Source: Medakamo hakoo (lineage: Eukaryota > Chlorophyta > Trebouxiophyceae > Coccomyxaceae). Taken from it: DNA of 64,000 nucleotides. Positions 17,437 to 26,327 of the stretch are shown here, one piece after another. Both the position numbers and the translations under genes were made by a program. Where the stretch lies: positions 124,001 to 188,000 of the forward strand of contig CP089450.1 in NCBI GenBank assembly GCA_026636295.1. The letters are read 5' to 3'. The notes under the pieces are model-generated. The model was not told the DNA's origin. It was given only the letters and a program-made list of their open reading frames with translations, and ran no database searches. The number at the start of each line of letters is the position of its first letter. Position 1 is the stretch's first letter.

Positions 17437-20146
17437 CTACAGCTTCGCCCTCCCTCCCTGCGCCTCGTCCAGGCGCGCAATCGTCTCCAGGTGCACCTCG
17501 TCGGGCCCGTCAGCCAGCCTGAGCGTCCGCGCGCCCGCCCACAGCCGGGCCAGTGGGGTGTCATCACTCACGCCCGCGCCGCCGTGGACTTGGATGGCCG
17601 CGTCCAGGGCCGCGAGCGCGGCGGACGGCGCCGCGACTTTCGCCGCGGCGAGCGCGCCGCGCACCGCCCGGGCGTCGCCGCGCGCCGCGTCCAGGGCGGC
17701 GGCGGCGTGGAGCACAAGCAGCCTCGCACCCTCCAGCCTCACGCGGCACCGGGCGAGCCTGTCGCGCAGCGAGCCCTGCGACGCCAGCGGCCGGCCAAAC
17801 GCGACGCGCGCGCCGGCCCGGCCCCACGCCGCGCGCAACCCGGCCTCGCCCATGCCGACCAGCCGCATGCAGTGGTGCAGCCGGCCCGGGCCCAGCCGGG
17901 CTTGGCCCACCTCGAAACCACGGCCCAGCCCGGGCAGGGCGTGGGACAGGGGGACGCGCACGCCCCTGAAGGAGAGCGCCGCGTGGCCGTGCGGCGCGTC
18001 GTCCCACCCAAACACAGTCAGCGCGCGGCCGACCGTCAGCCCGGGCGCCGGCATGTCGACGGCGACGACGGAGTGGCGGCGGTGCGGCGGCGCGCCGGCC
18101 GGCACGCCGCCCCGCACCATGACCAGGCACAGCCGGGTGCGCGGGTCCAGGGCGCCGGACGTCCACCACTTGTCGCCGTCGATGACGAGCGTCGCCTCCC
18201 CACTCCCACCACCGCCTGCAGCACCGCCCTCCTCCACCCGCACGGTCGCGGCGATGTTGGTCGCGTCGCTGGACGCGACGGCCGGCTCCGTCATCGCAAA
18301 GCAGCTGCGCCACTGCCCAGCCAGGAGCGGGACCAGCCACATCGCCTGCTGGCGCGCGGACGCAAAGCGCGCCAGGACCTCCATGTTGCCCGTGTCGGGC
18401 GCGGAGCAGTTGAACGCCTCCGCGCACCAGGGGACCGTGCCCATGCACGCGGCGAGGTGGGCGTACTCCAGGTTGGACAGGCCGGGTCCCAGGAGGGCGT
18501 CCCACGAGGGGAAGCCGTCTGGCAGCGGCGGCGGCGGGGAGAGCGACTCCAACGCGGCCCGCACCCTGGGCGCCAAGTCTGCGGGCAGCCACAGGTTCCA
18601 CAGCCCCGCGCGGATGGCCGCCGCCTTGGCGGCTTCAATCTCCGGGACGACGCCCCACCGTCCAGGGCCGGACGCGTGGGCGGCCACGGCGGCGTCGACG
18701 GGGCGGACGTGGGCGTCCATGAACGCGTCCAGCCTTTTCAGCAGGGCGGCCGCGCGAGGGGACGGGCCCAGGCCAGGCGGCGGCGGCGGCGGGGGAGGGG
18801 AGGGGGCCGCGGCCGCCCGCCCGCCGCCGCCGCCCTCCGCCGCCGCAATCACCGCCAGCGCCCGCTGCGCCAGGGCCAGCACCACGCCCTCCCCTCCAAC
18901 CTCGGCCGCCGCCGCCGACGCCGCGTTGCCCGCGGCCGCGCGCGCGCCGACGCCGGACAGGATGGCCGCCGCGCGGAACAGGGCCAGCGCGACCCAGAAC
19001 GCCCACTCCGCCGGCGGCGGTCTGGGGGGCGGGTCGCGTTCGCTGCCACGCGCCGCGTAATACGCGCCCACAAACTCGTCCTCGCTGGGCACGCCGGGCG
19101 GCAGCGGGGACGGCAGGGAGGGCAGGGCGGCCACGCCGGGCGGGAGGTGGTATGGCAGGCACGCGTACGCGACGTCCGCCGCGTGGTGGCCGACCGTCGC
19201 CAGCTCCCAGTCCAGCACGGCGGCCACGGACGGGGTGGACGCGGCGGTCAACGACCCGGCGTCAAAGATGAGGTTGTCCAGCCGGTAGTCGCCGTGGACG
19301 AGCGTGGGGCGGGCGGGCGCGCTCGCGCGCGGCGCGGCCGCGCCCAGCCAGGCCGCCAGGCGGGCCATCGCGCCGGCGGCCGCCGCCCGCCCGCCCCCGC
19401 CCTCCGGCAGCTGGGCCCGGAACTGGCGGTCCCAGGTCGCGACTTGCCGGGCCGCGTACGAGCGCGCCCCCGCCCCACCACCGCCGCGGTGCAGGCGTGC
19501 CAGGGCGGGCGTGGCGCGCACGTCGACGGCGTGGATGGCCGCGAGCGTGGACGCCGCGGCGCCGTACACCGCAGCCCGCACGCCCGGCGCCAGGTGCGGC
19601 AGGGCTGGGTCGGTCAGGACGACGCCCGGCACGTAGCTCATCACGTAAAAGGGCGTGCCCAACAAGCTGGCGTCCTCGCAGACAGCCAGCAGCGACGGCA
19701 CGGGGACCCGCGGCGACGCGCCGGGCGCGGCCGCCAGCCCCGCCAGCACCGACGCCTCGCGTTCCACCGCGTGCGCAGACGCCAGGATGACGCCGGGCGG
19801 TTTCTTGCGCAGGACCGCCCGCCACGCGCCGGCCTGGAGCAGGTACGTCGGGTTGGACTGGCCGTGCGAGAACTGGGAGGCGGTCAGGCGCGGGCCGGCC
19901 GGCGGCGGGCCGGGGAAGCCGGGCACGCGTGCCGCGGACAGGTAGTGCGCCAGGGCGTCCTGTGTTGGGGGTGTGTTGGGGCGCGCGCGCGTGTGTGTGT
20001 GAGCGCGAGGCCCAGGAGACACGGGGCGGGCGGGCCTGCGGGCCCCGCAGCCCCCCCGCACCGCCCCCGCAGCGGACCAAGTCGAGTGCGAGCGCGGGCG
20101 GCGGCGTGCGCACGGCGCTCGCCGGCTCGACCGATGCCGCGGCCAT
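17437..20146 (-). CDS. IBR3: IBR3/ACAD10-11-type protein: APH-like kinase domain fused to acyl-CoA dehydrogenase, peroxisomal
   Basis: Exon 2 (17437-19959) encodes 840 residues. A short exon 1 begins at the ATG at 20146. Its donor is uncertain: ending at 20078 gives ALALDL joined to DALAHYL, which fits the family best, for about 863 residues in total. The N-terminal half is aminoglycoside-phosphotransferase-like, with LRKKPPG, TPFYVMSYVPG, the catalytic loop HGDYRLDNLIFD and LDWELATVGH. The C-terminal half is an acyl-CoA dehydrogenase, with FAMTEPAVASSDATNI, DGDKWWTSGALDPR and IQVHGGAGVSDDTPLARLWA. The last three residues, AKL, form a type 1 peroxisomal targeting signal. In Arabidopsis IBR3 acts in peroxisomal conversion of indole-3-butyric acid and related acyl-CoAs. 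Here peroxisomal fatty-acyl oxidation is inferred. The fusion order is that of plant and animal relatives, so it is not an artefact. Confidence 0.9.
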
Positions 20147-20380
20147 GTTTCGCCGGCTCAAGAACGTCGACGCCCCCCCTGCCGCCTTATGCTCGGGATT
20201 GTGGACGCGTGTCCGGTCACGCAAGAAAGGCGGGGTTCGCAGGCGTGGCGCCGGTGCCCCGCTGCGGCGACGGCAAAGGGTGTGTGTGAGGGGACGCCGG
20301 CGACGCGACAAGGAGCGGAGAGTGTGTGTTGTGCAGCACCAGTGACACATCCCACCACCCCCTCCTCCTCCCACGCCTCA

Positions 20381-21913
20381 TCACGCCGCGGCCGCGGCCG
20401 TCCCGGGCGGCCGGGGCGGCGGGCCACCCCCCGCCCCACCGCCGGCCCTCCTCTTTTTCGCCCCTTCTAAACTCGCCGCCAGCAGCCGCAGCGCCGCCCC
20501 CGCGTCCGCGTCGCCCGGGCCCGCCCGCCGCAGCAGGGCGGCCGCGTCGGGAGCGGTCGCCACGTTCCTCCCCGCGCCAGGCGACAGCGCCGTCGCCGCG
20601 CCGACCGCGTTGGCCAGGGCCAGCGTGACGGCCGGCGGCGCGTCGACCGACAGGGCCAGGGCCACGGCGGCCGCGAAGGAGTCGCCGCAGCCGACCGTGT
20701 CGCGGGCGGTGATGGACGGCGCGGGCCGCGCGTGCGGCGCCGGGTCGCCGTCGCGCAGCAGCAGCGCGCCGGCCGGCCCGCGCTTGACAAGGACGGTGGT
20801 GACGCACCCGCGCCCGGCGGCCGCGCCGTGGCGGGCCAGGAGCGCGCGCGCGGCGGACGCAGGCTCTGCCTCACCCGTCACGGCCGCGGCCTCCTCCTCC
20901 GTGAGGAGGAGGACGTCGGCCGCGGAGAGCGCGGGGCGCAGCGTCCCCGCCGCGGCGAGCGCGGGCGCGCGCGGCCCCGGGTCGAACAGCACGCGCCCGC
21001 CCCCGCCCCCGCCCCGGCCCGGCACCCTCAGCTCCGCCAGCGCGTCCAGCACGACGGCCGCCGGCAGCTCGTCAAAGGCAAAGCCGTTGACAAAGGCGGC
21101 GCCGGCGCTCGACAGGGCGGCCGCCGCGCGGGGGGCGAGGGACGGCGCGGCCACGGCCGCGCCGCCTGGCGCCGTCGCGGGGGGCGCGTGCAGCGGGTGG
21201 GGGCCCAAGTCGTACCGCGAGCAGAACGCGTGCTGCGGCCCGCCGGGCGCGCCCTCGTCGACTAGGACGTAGCAGACCAGCGTTTCGCCCGCGTGCAACG
21301 GGCGGGCGCCGGCGGGGCGGCCGGGCGCGCTCAGCCCCCCGGCCCCCGCCCCCCACTCCACGAGCGGGCCGACCAGGCGCACGCCCTCGCGCCGCAGCTC
21401 CCGCGTCGCAAAGCCGCCGTAGTCGTCGTCGCCCACGTACGCCGCCGCACAGGCATCCAGGCCCAGGCGCGCCGCCGCGATGAGGAAGTTGGCGTTGCCG
21501 CCCAGCTCCAACGCGGCGTCGCACCCCGCGTCGCCCGCGTCGTCGGCCGGCCTCGGCGCGGCGTCCGCCAGGCGCGCCAGCATGGCCGGCGTCTTGACTT
21601 GATCAGGCGGTGGGATGTCTTTAAAGGGTACGAGGACGTCGACGCAGATGTTGCCCAAGGCGACGACGGCCGAGGGCGACCGGGGCGGCGGCGGCGGGGC
21701 GTCGCCGTGCGGGGTGATGGCGGCGGCGCGTGCGCGCGGGCTGGCGCGCCGGCCCGTGCGCGGCACCGTGACTGCCACCAGTTCGGCTGGTCGCGCCCGC
21801 GGTGTCAGGGGCGCCGCGCTGGCCTGCATCCCATGCCCACCAGGCGGCGCGGCGCACCGTGCGACCGGCAGGCCGGGCCGCGGACTTTTTGCAGGTCCTC
21901 GCATTGGAAACAC
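20381..21913 (-). CDS. pfkB-family carbohydrate kinase
   Basis: Single exon of up to 510 residues. The first 75 or so are basic and Ala/Pro/Arg-rich, probably a transit peptide; later Met codons near the N-terminus are alternative starts. The pfkB fold shows VVALGNICVDVLVPF, the substrate-side signature LELGGNANFLIAAARLGL with VGDDDYGGF, and TEEEAAAVTGE. VLVKRGPAGALLL precedes the C-terminal signature ARDTVGCGDSFAAAVALAL, whose Asp in GCGD is the catalytic base. It should phosphorylate a sugar or nucleoside with ATP; which one cannot be read from the sequence. The C-terminal tail is Gly/Pro/Ala-rich. Its start codon lies only 75 bases from the start of the divergent CAP59-like gene. Confidence 0.85.
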   Translation of the reverse strand: MFPMRGPAKSPRPGLPVARCAAPPGGHGMQASAAPLTPRARPAELVAVTVPRTGRRASPRARAAAITPHGDAPPPPPRSPSAVVALGNICVDVLVPFKDIPPPDQVKTPAMLARLADAAPRPADDAGDAGCDAALELGGNANFLIAAARLGLDACAAAYVGDDDYGGFATRELRREGVRLVGPLVEWGAGAGGLSAPGRPAGARPLHAGETLVCYVLVDEGAPGGPQHAFCSRYDLGPHPLHAPPATAPGGAAVAAPSLAPRAAAALSSAGAAFVNGFAFDELPAAVVLDALAELRVPGRGGGGGGRVLFDPGPRAPALAAAGTLRPALSAADVLLLTEEEAAAVTGEAEPASAARALLARHGAAAGRGCVTTVLVKRGPAGALLLRDGDPAPHARPAPSITARDTVGCGDSFAAAVALALSVDAPPAVTLALANAVGAATALSPGAGRNVATAPDAAALLRRAGPGDADAGAALRLLAASLEGAKKRRAGGGAGGGPPPRPPGTAAAAA

Positions 21914-21988
21914 GCGTCTGTGCGCAGCCCCCCCACCGCCGTTTTTTTTTTCGCTCCCGCCCCCCCCTCACAAACGCAAAGCAAGAGC

Positions 21989-23878
21989 ATGAAGGGCGGC
22001 TCCCCTCTGCCCCGCCACCGCCGCACGGGCAGCGGGAGCGGCACGTCGGCCTCCTCCCCCACACGAAGGCGGGTCGGCCTCGCGCTGGGAGCTCTCGCGC
22101 TCGTCGCCGCGCTCCTCTGCTTTGCGCCGGCCAGGCAGAGCGTGCCGGCCGATGCGCCCGCCGTCTCCCACGCTCACGCGGTCCTGGACGCCCTAAACCT
22201 AGCCAGCCGGGATGTGGACACTGTCGCGTCCAGCCTGCGTGCCGCAGCTGCGGGCGGCGACGCGTCCGCCAGTGAGGCAGCCGCCGATGCGACGCTCGTC
22301 GCGGCGTTCGCGTCGCTCCTGGCCGACCTGGGCCCGCCGGGGCACTGCGCGGCCGCCGCCGACCCCACGCTGCCGAGCGGCTGGGGCGACCTGTCGCCCG
22401 GGTCACGCGCCGACGGGCGCGGCCCGTCGTCCCCCATCCTCCTGGCCGCCAACCTGCGGGACGCGGCCGGCGTCGCGCCGCACTGGATACGCCAGGCCCT
22501 GGCCCTGGCGTCGCGCGCGCCGCCCGGGCGACTGTTTGTCTCGGTCTACGAGTCCGGGTCGGGCGACGCCACGCCCGCCTGGCTGGGCCTGGGCGGCCGG
22601 CTGCTGGCGGCGGCGGCCGTCCCCGCCACCATTGTGGCGCGCGGCCCGGCCGGCGCCCGGTCCCCCGGCACGCCCCGCATCGCGCACCTGGCCGCGCTGC
22701 GCAACCGCGCGCTCGCCCCGCTCTGGTCGCGTTCCGCGGCGGACGCGGGCGCGGACGCCGCGGCGGCCGGGGGCGGGCGCGGCGGCAACGGCTCGACGTA
22801 CTTGTGGGCCGGCCTGAGCGAGGGCGAGTACGCCGCCCTGGGCGGCACGCCGGACGCCGCGGCGGCCGGGAGCGGCGCGGTCGGCGCGGCGGGCGCGCGG
22901 CGCCCGCCCGCCACCCAGGCCGCCACCCAGGCCGCCACCCAGGCCCCCGCCGCCTTCCGCCCGGCCCGCGTCCTGTTCGCCAACGACGTGCTGTGGTGCG
23001 CCGGCGACGCCGTGCGCCTGCTGCTGACAGGCGCGGCCGCGGACGCGGCCCTGGCGTGCGGCCTGGACCTGTACCCGGACGGGCGGGCCGGCGCGGTCGT
23101 GGGCGGGCGGACCGTGCGGACCGGCGGCGGGCGCCCGCGCCCGGCCGCGGCCGCGGCCGCCCTCCTCTCCGGGTGGGCGGGCCTGCCGTCGGCGGAGGTC
23201 CGCCCGTCCGGCCCGCGCGGGCCCCCGCTCTCCCTCCCCACCCGCCCGCACGATTCCCTGCTCTTCTACGACGGCTGGGTGGCCCGCGACGCGGCCGGCC
23301 TGCCCTTTCTGACCGCGCCGCCCTTCCTCGCGCACCAGCCGTCCCGCCTGCGCCTGGAGGCCGGCCTGCCCTTCCCGGCCTCCTGCTGCTGGAATGGGCT
23401 GGCAAACCTGGATGCGGGGCCGCTGGTGGACGGCGGGTACAGGTTCCGGGCGGTGGCGCCGCCGGCGGGGCGGGGGGCGGCCGCCGCGGCCGCGGCCGCC
23501 GCCGCGGCGGGCGCCGCCACGTCGTCGCCCCCGCCCCCGCCCTTTGCCTGCCCGGCCTCGGAGTGCTCCCTGCTCTGCGAGGACTGGACCCGGGCTGGCG
23601 CCGCGCCGCGCGTGGTGGTCGACCCCGGCGTGCGCCTGGCGTACGAGCACGCCACGGCGGCGGCCGCGGCCGCGCCGGGCGGCGGCGGCCTGCCCACCGT
23701 GCCGCTCGCCCGCTGGGCGGCCGTCCAGTCCGCGCCGCCGGTGGATTTCGGCACGGCGCCCGCGCGCTTCCACATGACGTGCTGCCCTGTGGGGGGCGTG
23801 GAGGACGGGGACGCGGTGCACTGGGAGGAGTGCGGGCCGGGCGGGCTGCTGGACAGGGGCGGTGGAGGGAGCGGGTGA
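21989..23878 (+). CDS. CAP59/CMT1-type glycosyltransferase (GT69-like), type II membrane protein
   Basis: Single exon, 629 residues. A basic cytosolic tail is followed by one membrane anchor (VGLALGALALVAALLCFAP, about residues 29-47), so the catalytic domain should face the Golgi lumen. Motifs typical of the fungal capsule mannosyltransferase family CAP59/CMT1 appear in order: RLFVSVYESGSGDATPAWL, RIAHLAALRNRALAPL, RVLFANDVLWCAGDAVRLL, CGLDLYPDG and FYDGWVARDAAGLPF. Cysteines near the C-terminus (CPASECSLLCEDW, MTCCPV) may form disulfides. Fungal members are linked to alpha-1,3-mannose transfer; the acceptor here is unknown and may be a cell-wall glycan. The gene starts 75 bases from the divergent pfkB gene. 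The family call is from motifs only. Confidence 0.75.
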   Translation: MKGGSPLPRHRRTGSGSGTSASSPTRRRVGLALGALALVAALLCFAPARQSVPADAPAVSHAHAVLDALNLASRDVDTVASSLRAAAAGGDASASEAAADATLVAAFASLLADLGPPGHCAAAADPTLPSGWGDLSPGSRADGRGPSSPILLAANLRDAAGVAPHWIRQALALASRAPPGRLFVSVYESGSGDATPAWLGLGGRLLAAAAVPATIVARGPAGARSPGTPRIAHLAALRNRALAPLWSRSAADAGADAAAAGGGRGGNGSTYLWAGLSEGEYAALGGTPDAAAAGSGAVGAAGARRPPATQAATQAATQAPAAFRPARVLFANDVLWCAGDAVRLLLTGAAADAALACGLDLYPDGRAGAVVGGRTVRTGGGRPRPAAAAAALLSGWAGLPSAEVRPSGPRGPPLSLPTRPHDSLLFYDGWVARDAAGLPFLTAPPFLAHQPSRLRLEAGLPFPASCCWNGLANLDAGPLVDGGYRFRAVAPPAGRGAAAAAAAAAAAGAATSSPPPPPFACPASECSLLCEDWTRAGAAPRVVVDPGVRLAYEHATAAAAAAPGGGGLPTVPLARWAAVQSAPPVDFGTAPARFHMTCCPVGGVEDGDAVHWEECGPGGLLDRGGGGSG

Positions 23879-24020
23879 GTGGCGTAGAAAACTGTCGGCA
23901 GCGGCGTACCAGACCTGTGTTCTTGCCGTCCCGCCGCCGGGCACTCCCTTTCCTGGGCTTCACACCAGGCACACACACACGTACGCACAGCCAGCAGCTC
24001 CAGCACCCTTTGAGAAGAAC

Positions 24021-25000
24021 ATGCGGTCCGCGGGCGCCCTCCTCGCCCGCCGGTGCTCCCGGCTAGTGGCCGGCGCCGCGTCGCCGATGCCTTCCCTCCT
24101 CGACGCTGCGTCGACTGCCTGCCCTGCCAGCCTGGCGTCCCGGGCCTGGCCGGCGACGGGTATGCTCCCACCGACCGCCTGGCGCGGCCTGGTGGGCTCG
24201 CCGTCCTTTTCCGCCGCCGCAGCCAACGACGGCGGCGATGGCTCGCACGACGACTTCAAGCCCCAGTCCCGCGGCGGCGGGGACGGCGGCGGCGGCGCGT
24301 CAGGCGTGGACCACATCATCAAAGCCGACCTGGCTGCGCACCGGGTGTTTGTGTACATGAAGGTGAGGGCGGGGCGGGGGGCGGCAGTGCGTGCGGCGCA
24401 CCCACACACACCAACCCCTTCCCCTCTGTCATCGCCGCCTTCCCACGCCCCCCCCTCTCCCCACCACCCACCCACCCACCACCCACACCCCGCCCAGGGC
24501 GAGCCCGAAGCCCCGCAGTGCGGCTTCTCCAACATGGTCTGCCGCATCCTGGACGCGTACGGTGAGGCTGGGCCGCGGGGCGCCCGGGCGCGCCCGGGCG
24601 CAGGGGGGTGTGACACAGCAGCGTGTGTGTGGCACCTTTCCCACCCCACCTCCCACACGCGCGCGGCCTCTCACCCCCGCCCACACTGTGTGCCCATCCC
24701 ACCCCACTCCCCCCACCCCCTCCACCAGGCGTCGACTACGGCTCCCGCAACGTCCTGGCCGACCCCGCCATCCGGGAAGGCATCAAAGCCTACACCGGGT
24801 GGCCGACCATCCCCCAAGTCTTTGCCCGGACCGGCGGGCCGGACGGCGAGCCGACCTTCCTGGGCGGGGCGGACATTCTGATGGCCATGCACAACGCGGG
24901 CGAGCTGGGCGCGGCCCTGGGCGGTGGTGGGGGTGGTGGGGAGGCCGGGGCGGAGGGGGGCGGGCACGTGCACGGGCCCGGGTGCGGCCACAACCACTGA
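24021..25000 (+). CDS. GRXS15: Monothiol CGFS glutaredoxin, mitochondrial type, with His-rich tail
   Basis: Three exons, 24021-24362, 24498-24561 and 24729-25000, encode 225 residues. The N-terminus ([19 protein letters not shown]) is Arg-rich and without acids, fitting a mitochondrial transit peptide; plastid targeting is an alternative. A Gly-rich linker leads to the glutaredoxin core: [18 protein letters not shown] with the single active Cys of [12 protein letters not shown] for glutathione contacts, and [12 protein letters not shown]. Family members of this GRX5/GRXS15 type carry 2Fe-2S clusters in iron-sulfur protein assembly. The C-terminus adds a Gly stretch and [11 protein letters not shown], a potential metal-binding tail not expected in the family. 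The short middle exon encodes just the active-site segment. The gene is convergent with Derlin. Confidence 0.9.
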
Positions 25001-25032
25001 AAAAACGTGTTGTGCTTTGCAAAACAAAAAAA

Positions 25033-25076
25033 AGTCCTCCTGCCAAAAAAAAAAAAAAAAAGAGTCCTCCTGCCAA
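25033..25076. repeat. Direct repeat with 17-base A run in a 3' untranslated region
   Basis: AGTCCTCCTGCCAA occurs at 25033-25046 and again at 25063-25076, a period of 30 bases, separated by an A run (25045-25061). It lies just after the glutaredoxin stop, in the convergent gap to Derlin. It looks like a local slippage duplication. Confidence 0.8.
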
Positions 25077-25152
25077 CAAAAAGGAGTCCCCTGTTTTCCA
25101 CCAGCACCACACCCCCCCTCCCCTCTCCCCTCCCCCCCCCTCCTGCCCAGCC

Positions 25153-26085
25153 CTACCGCCCCGCCTGCCCCAGCCGGTTGCCGCGCCCCCCAAATGCACG
25201 GAACCCGGGGTCCGACGGGTTGACGGCCGCGGCGGCTGCGGCGGGGGCGGGGACGACGCCGATCCGCCGCGCCGCGCACGCCCGGACGAGCCAGCCGGGC
25301 GGGGCGAGCACGTCCCGCCCGCCCGCCCTCGGGTGCACGGCCGTCAGGAACCAGACGACGTGGCCGGCGGCGATGCCCAGCCCCACGCCGCGCGGGTCGC
25401 CGCCCAGGCCCGCGAAGGCGAGGGCGAGGAACGCCCACGGCAGGTACAGGGACGGCAGCGTGACCAGGCCAAACAGGGACACGGGCGCGGTCGGGTGCGT
25501 GCGGACAGACACGTACATCAGGAAGATGACGAGCGACTGGCCGAACGCGCCCAGGGACAGCCAGGGCAGCGCGGCGGACGCGGCGGCCATGCCGGCCGCG
25601 CCCGCGGCCGTCGCCCAGATCGCGGCGGGCGTGTCGCCGGGGAAGGCGGACGCCTCGACGCTCTTGCCGTACTGCAGCAGCCACACCATGTTGAACAGCC
25701 AGTTCAAGTTGAGCGGGCCCAGGTAGATGAAGGCCGTGAACAGGCGCCAGAGCTGGGGATGGGCGGGCGTGGGTGTGGGGAGTGGGGGAGCGTGGGTGGG
25801 GTGCGGGCGCGCAAGGTCGAAAGATGGGGAGCAGCGGCGCGGCCTGCGCGGTGAAAAAAAGAAACGGGGGCGGGCGACGTCCTCCCACGACCGCACGCGC
25901 ACCTGCAGCCTCCCCACCACATACGGCCAGTACAGGATGAGGGAGCCGCCCCGGACCAGGCCCAGCTTTTCGCCCAGGGCGGCGGCGACCGCGGCCGTCG
26001 CGAGCGTGCGCGTGAGCGGCGGGATGGCCCGGTACTGGTCGGCCAGCGTGGGGGCGGCGCCGACGGTGGCGACGCGTGGGGGCAT
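25153..26085 (-). CDS. DER1: Derlin, ER-associated degradation membrane protein
   Basis: Two exons, 25903-26085 and 25153-25752, encode 260 residues. The splice is phase 0 between GRLQ and LWRLFTAF. The family pattern is clear: YRAIPPLTRTLATAAV at the first membrane segment, then LWRLFTAFIYLGPLNLNWLF and WLLQYGKSVE. Further hydrophobic segments follow (IFLMYVSV, LYLPWAFLALAFAGLGG, GIAAGHVVWFLTAVHP). Derlins are rhomboid-fold pseudoproteases in the ER membrane that help extract misfolded proteins for proteasomal degradation, working with CDC48/p97. The cytosolic C-terminal tail is short and Ala/Gly-rich. The gene diverges from the RlmI-like gene across 242 bases containing a T run and an A run around a GC core (26165-26208). 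Confidence 0.9.
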   Translation of the reverse strand: MPPRVATVGAAPTLADQYRAIPPLTRTLATAAVAAALGEKLGLVRGGSLILYWPYVVGRLQVRVRSWEDVARPRFFFSPRRPRRCSPSFDLARPHPTHAPPLPTPTPAHPQLWRLFTAFIYLGPLNLNWLFNMVWLLQYGKSVEASAFPGDTPAAIWATAAGAAGMAAASAALPWLSLGAFGQSLVIFLMYVSVRTHPTAPVSLFGLVTLPSLYLPWAFLALAFAGLGGDPRGVGLGIAAGHVVWFLTAVHPRAGGRDVLAPPGWLVRACAARRIGVVPAPAAAAAAVNPSDPGFRAFGGRGNRLGQAGR

Positions 26086-26327
26086 GGTGTGTGGATGTGC
26101 TGGTGTGGGTTGGGTTGGCGTCCCACGAATCACACGCGGCCCCCCACCGAAGAACTCGGCGTTCTTTTTTTTTCCGCGCGCCGCGCTGTCGAGCGAAAGA
26201 AAAAAAAATGTGCGACTGCCCCGCACTCGGGCCCTTCAGGCCGCACCCCATGCCCAACTCCGGTATGCGCATGCGCCGCCCGCCGCCCGCCGCCCGCACC
26301 CGCTCCGCCACGCATCAGTGCCCGCAG

